Positions 32,323-33,955 of a stretch of 33,955 nucleotides of DNA are shown piece by piece. Where the stretch lies: NCBI GenBank assembly GCA_018265615.1, contig JABLYX010000053.1, positions 1-33,955 of the forward strand, written 5' to 3'. Below the pieces are notes generated by a model. The model was not told the origin of the DNA. It searched no databases and saw only the letters and a program-made list of their open reading frames with translations. The position numbers and the translations under genes were made by a program. This stretch comes from Lentisphaeria bacterium (lineage in GTDB: Bacteria; Verrucomicrobiota; Lentisphaeria; Victivallales; Victivallaceae). The stretch's first letter is position 1. Each line of letters begins with the position of its first letter.

Positions 32323-32351
32323 TTGACACCGGGCCGGATTTGTGTCATAAT
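32323..32351 (+). promoter_or_regulatory. Promoter of the GntR/LacI-hybrid gene
   Basis: TTGACA (32323-32328), 17 bases, CATAAT (32346-32351). Two repeats that look like operator copies follow at once. Confidence 0.75.
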
Positions 32352-32354
32352 ATG

Positions 32355-32413
32355 AAGTGTGTCGTTGAAAGACACGATTTTTTTTGAATCAAGTGTGTCG
32401 TTAAAGAACACGG
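32355..32413. promoter_or_regulatory. Twin operator-like repeats before the GntR/LacI-hybrid gene
   Basis: Two 23-bp units at 32355-32377 and 32391-32413 share AAGTGTGTCGTT and have inverted ends (GTGTC..GACAC in the first, GTGT..ACAC in the second). Their starts are 36 bp apart. The same 11-mer AAGTGTGTCGT occurs at 32057-32067, at the beginning of the divergent flavoprotein gene. Confidence 0.65.
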
Positions 32414-32420
32414 AGCTCCG

Positions 32421-33500
32421 ATGGTGCTGAATAAGGAAAACAAGGCAGAGCTGCTCTACGGCCGGCTGCGGGACCGGATCGAAACGATGGGGGAGGGCGA
32501 GAGCTTTCCGTCGGTGCGGCAGCTGATGCAGGAGTATCAGGTCAGCCGGTTCACGGTGGACCCGGTGCTGCGCAAGCTGCGCGAGCAGGGGCATCTGGAG
32601 TCGGTGGTCGGCTCCGGCACGTTCGTGCGCCATCCCGAGATCGGGAAGCGGCCGAAGCTGCTGATCCTTGAGAGCGACTGGCCGAGCCCTTCGATCCGGG
32701 ATATGAGCGCGCTCCTGGCGGCGCGGGCGGAGAAGATGGGTTTCGCGCATGAGATCGTTCCGGTCGACCACAGGGAGGATTTCTGCCGGCTGCTCCCGGC
32801 GCTGTGCGCCGATGTGGTCGTCGCGAATTCGCTGGCGCGGGATCTGCTGACGGCGGACCAGGTGCGCAGTCTGGTCAACGCTCCGGTGCCGTGCATCCTG
32901 TGCCTGAACGCGGCGCGGGTGGACCGGGTCCGCTTTGTGAACGGCAACAACCAGGCGGCGGGGATGATCGTCGCGAACTATTTCTTCCGCCACGGCCACC
33001 GGCAGATGGCGTTCCTGCGCACCGAACCGCACGGCGTCTCCTCCGGCGACCTGATTCAGGGGTTCCGGCTGGCGGCTGGCACGTTCGGCTGCGATGTGGA
33101 TGTGCTCGACTGCGGTACGAAGCCGGGGGAGGATTCAAGCGAACGCACGTGCAGCTACCTCGCGCACAACCTGAACCGGCTCCGCAGATACAGCGCGGTA
33201 TTTGTCGGCAGCAGCATGACCGCGGTGGCGGCCATGCGCTTTCTGGAGGCGCATGGAGTCGCCGTGCCGGAGGAGCTCAGCATCCTGGCGCTCGGCGATG
33301 TGAAGATCGCCGGGGCGGAACGGCTTTCGGTGGCGGCTTCGGCCCGCGCCGATGTCGCCCGCGAGGTGCTGGATATGGCTTCGGATATCGTCAACCGCAG
33401 GTTCGACCGGAATTTCCAGGTCGAGATTTCGCCGCGGATCATCGAACGGGGAAGCGTTAAGCTCATACAGCCCGTCCGTCAGACGGTTGCGCAGGGATAA
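32421..33500 (+). CDS. GntR/LacI-hybrid transcriptional regulator
   Basis: A 359-residue regulator. Residues 1-72 form a GntR winged helix (FPSVRQLMQEYQVSRFTVDPVLRKLREQGHLE, VGSGTFVRHP). The rest is a LacI-type effector domain: PKLLILESDWPSPSIRDM, DVVVANSL, NNQAAGMIVANYFFRHGHRQMAFLRTE, YSAVFVGSSMTAVAAMRFLE, VPEELSILALGDVKIAG. It shares its layout with the regulator at 7864-8931. It stands divergent to two flavoprotein genes and is preceded by twin repeats that are likely its own operators, so it should control itself and perhaps the flavoproteins. The ligand is unknown. Confidence 0.88.
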   Translation: MVLNKENKAELLYGRLRDRIETMGEGESFPSVRQLMQEYQVSRFTVDPVLRKLREQGHLESVVGSGTFVRHPEIGKRPKLLILESDWPSPSIRDMSALLAARAEKMGFAHEIVPVDHREDFCRLLPALCADVVVANSLARDLLTADQVRSLVNAPVPCILCLNAARVDRVRFVNGNNQAAGMIVANYFFRHGHRQMAFLRTEPHGVSSGDLIQGFRLAAGTFGCDVDVLDCGTKPGEDSSERTCSYLAHNLNRLRRYSAVFVGSSMTAVAAMRFLEAHGVAVPEELSILALGDVKIAGAERLSVAASARADVAREVLDMASDIVNRRFDRNFQVEISPRIIERGSVKLIQPVRQTVAQG

Positions 33501-33955
33501 GTGAAGTCACGCATCTGTATTCCCGTATGATACCAGATATGTGATGTGCTGAAATATCGCAGTCCGGCGCGGAGGGGGCAACGCCGCCGCCCGGCAGGAG
33601 AAGCGCGGTATGCGCCGCGGAGCGGATGTGAACGGACTGCATGGTTCGGCGGCCGGAGGCGGGAGTACAGCAAAGCTGCACGGACTGCCGGAGGATGGGG
33701 TCCCCTGAAAGTACCCGCAGCCCGCCAACGGCGGGACCCGAGCCCCATGGGCGAAGGGTGGCAACTTTCGGGGGAAAGGGCAGCAAGGAGTGAATACGGC
33801 GCAGGTGAACGCAGCGCAGCGAAGCCCCTCTGGCGCAGCCCGCAAAGCGGGCGGTGAAGAGTTGGCCGCCACAGGCGGACAAGTAAGCGCCTCAAAGAGG
33901 CGCGCCGCGAACGGGGCGGGAACTGTTACACGATAATGTACCCGCCACATGAGTG
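33501..33955. repeat. Repeat-rich right end: dispersed repeat copy B and triloop hairpins
   Basis: No convincing gene. Positions 33657-33774 match the repeat at 21098-21240 in opposite orientation. Several short hairpins with three-base loops follow: 33721-33735 (CCCGCC-AAC-GGCGGG), 33838-33852 (GCCCGC-AAA-GCGGGC), 33866-33878 (CCGCC-ACA-GGCGG) and 33887-33903 (GCGCCTC-AAA-GAGGCGC). On the minus strand three overlapping frames stay open across the block, which reflects composition rather than coding. The element may extend past the window. Confidence 0.65.

Noticed and set aside
33463..33950. Three overlapping minus-strand frames of 138-147 codons at the right end
   Set aside because: They run over a dispersed repeat and hairpins, are open in all frames, and show no domain. 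I treat the region as repeat, not gene.

Overview
The window is GC-rich (roughly two thirds G+C by eye) bacterial chromosomal DNA. The gene set suggests Lentisphaerota, probably a Victivallis-like gut anaerobe. It has four proteins with the FTLIEL..VIAIIAILA pseudopilin N-terminus and mostly an H-X9-DG tail, many glycoside hydrolases, many LacI, GntR/LacI-hybrid and AraC regulators, and no SusC/SusD pair. The lineage call is inference from gene style; there is no rRNA or other marker gene here. I see no tRNA, rRNA, CRISPR array or transposase.

Layout. Positions 17-4166 (+): pseudopilin-like protein, LamG-like lipid-free secreted protein, atypical GH13 and a secreted mutarotase-fold protein. 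Positions 4182-5007 (+): a metal-cofactor gene fusing DUF134 to a NifX-type domain, with its own promoter and palindromic operator. Positions 8931-5033 (-): GntR/LacI-hybrid regulator, pseudopilin-like protein and a clan GH-A glycosidase with a CBM9-like tail. Positions 9220-13947 (+): LacI regulator, GH5, pseudopilin-like protein and a GH28 without signal peptide. Positions 14081-18008 (+): LacI regulator, pseudopilin-like protein and a large secreted glycosidase. Positions 21080-18081 (-): the uxaB-uxaA operon for galacturonate catabolism. Positions 21395-23317 (-): MgtC-like membrane protein, PlsC-like acyltransferase and a small RRM protein. Positions 23733-25118 (+): a rubredoxin-glutamate synthase fusion. 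Positions 27966-25087 (-): EamA transporter plus an unrecognised TIM-barrel-like protein, divergent from an AraC regulator at 28199-29059 (+). Positions 32077-29415 (-): two flavoproteins, divergent from a GntR/LacI-hybrid regulator at 32421-33500 (+).

How the genes fit together. The recurring unit is a glycan cassette made of one pseudopilin-like protein, one or more glycosidases and, in three of four cases, a dedicated adjacent regulator. Candidate operators can be read next to most regulators; the clearest is GTAAAACGTTTTC, which occurs before the second LacI gene and again before the pseudopilin gene after it. The intracellular-looking GH28 and uxaBA form part of a pectin/galacturonate route; UxaC, KdgK and Eda are not in the window.

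The most unusual features are non-coding or hybrid. A four-hairpin element lies in frame inside the first pseudopilin gene, between two copies of the FTLIEL coding sequence. A diverged dispersed repeat occurs in the uxaBA leader and at the right end of the window. A 44-bp hairpin repeat occurs twice. An internal ribosome-binding site splits the DUF134-NifX fusion.
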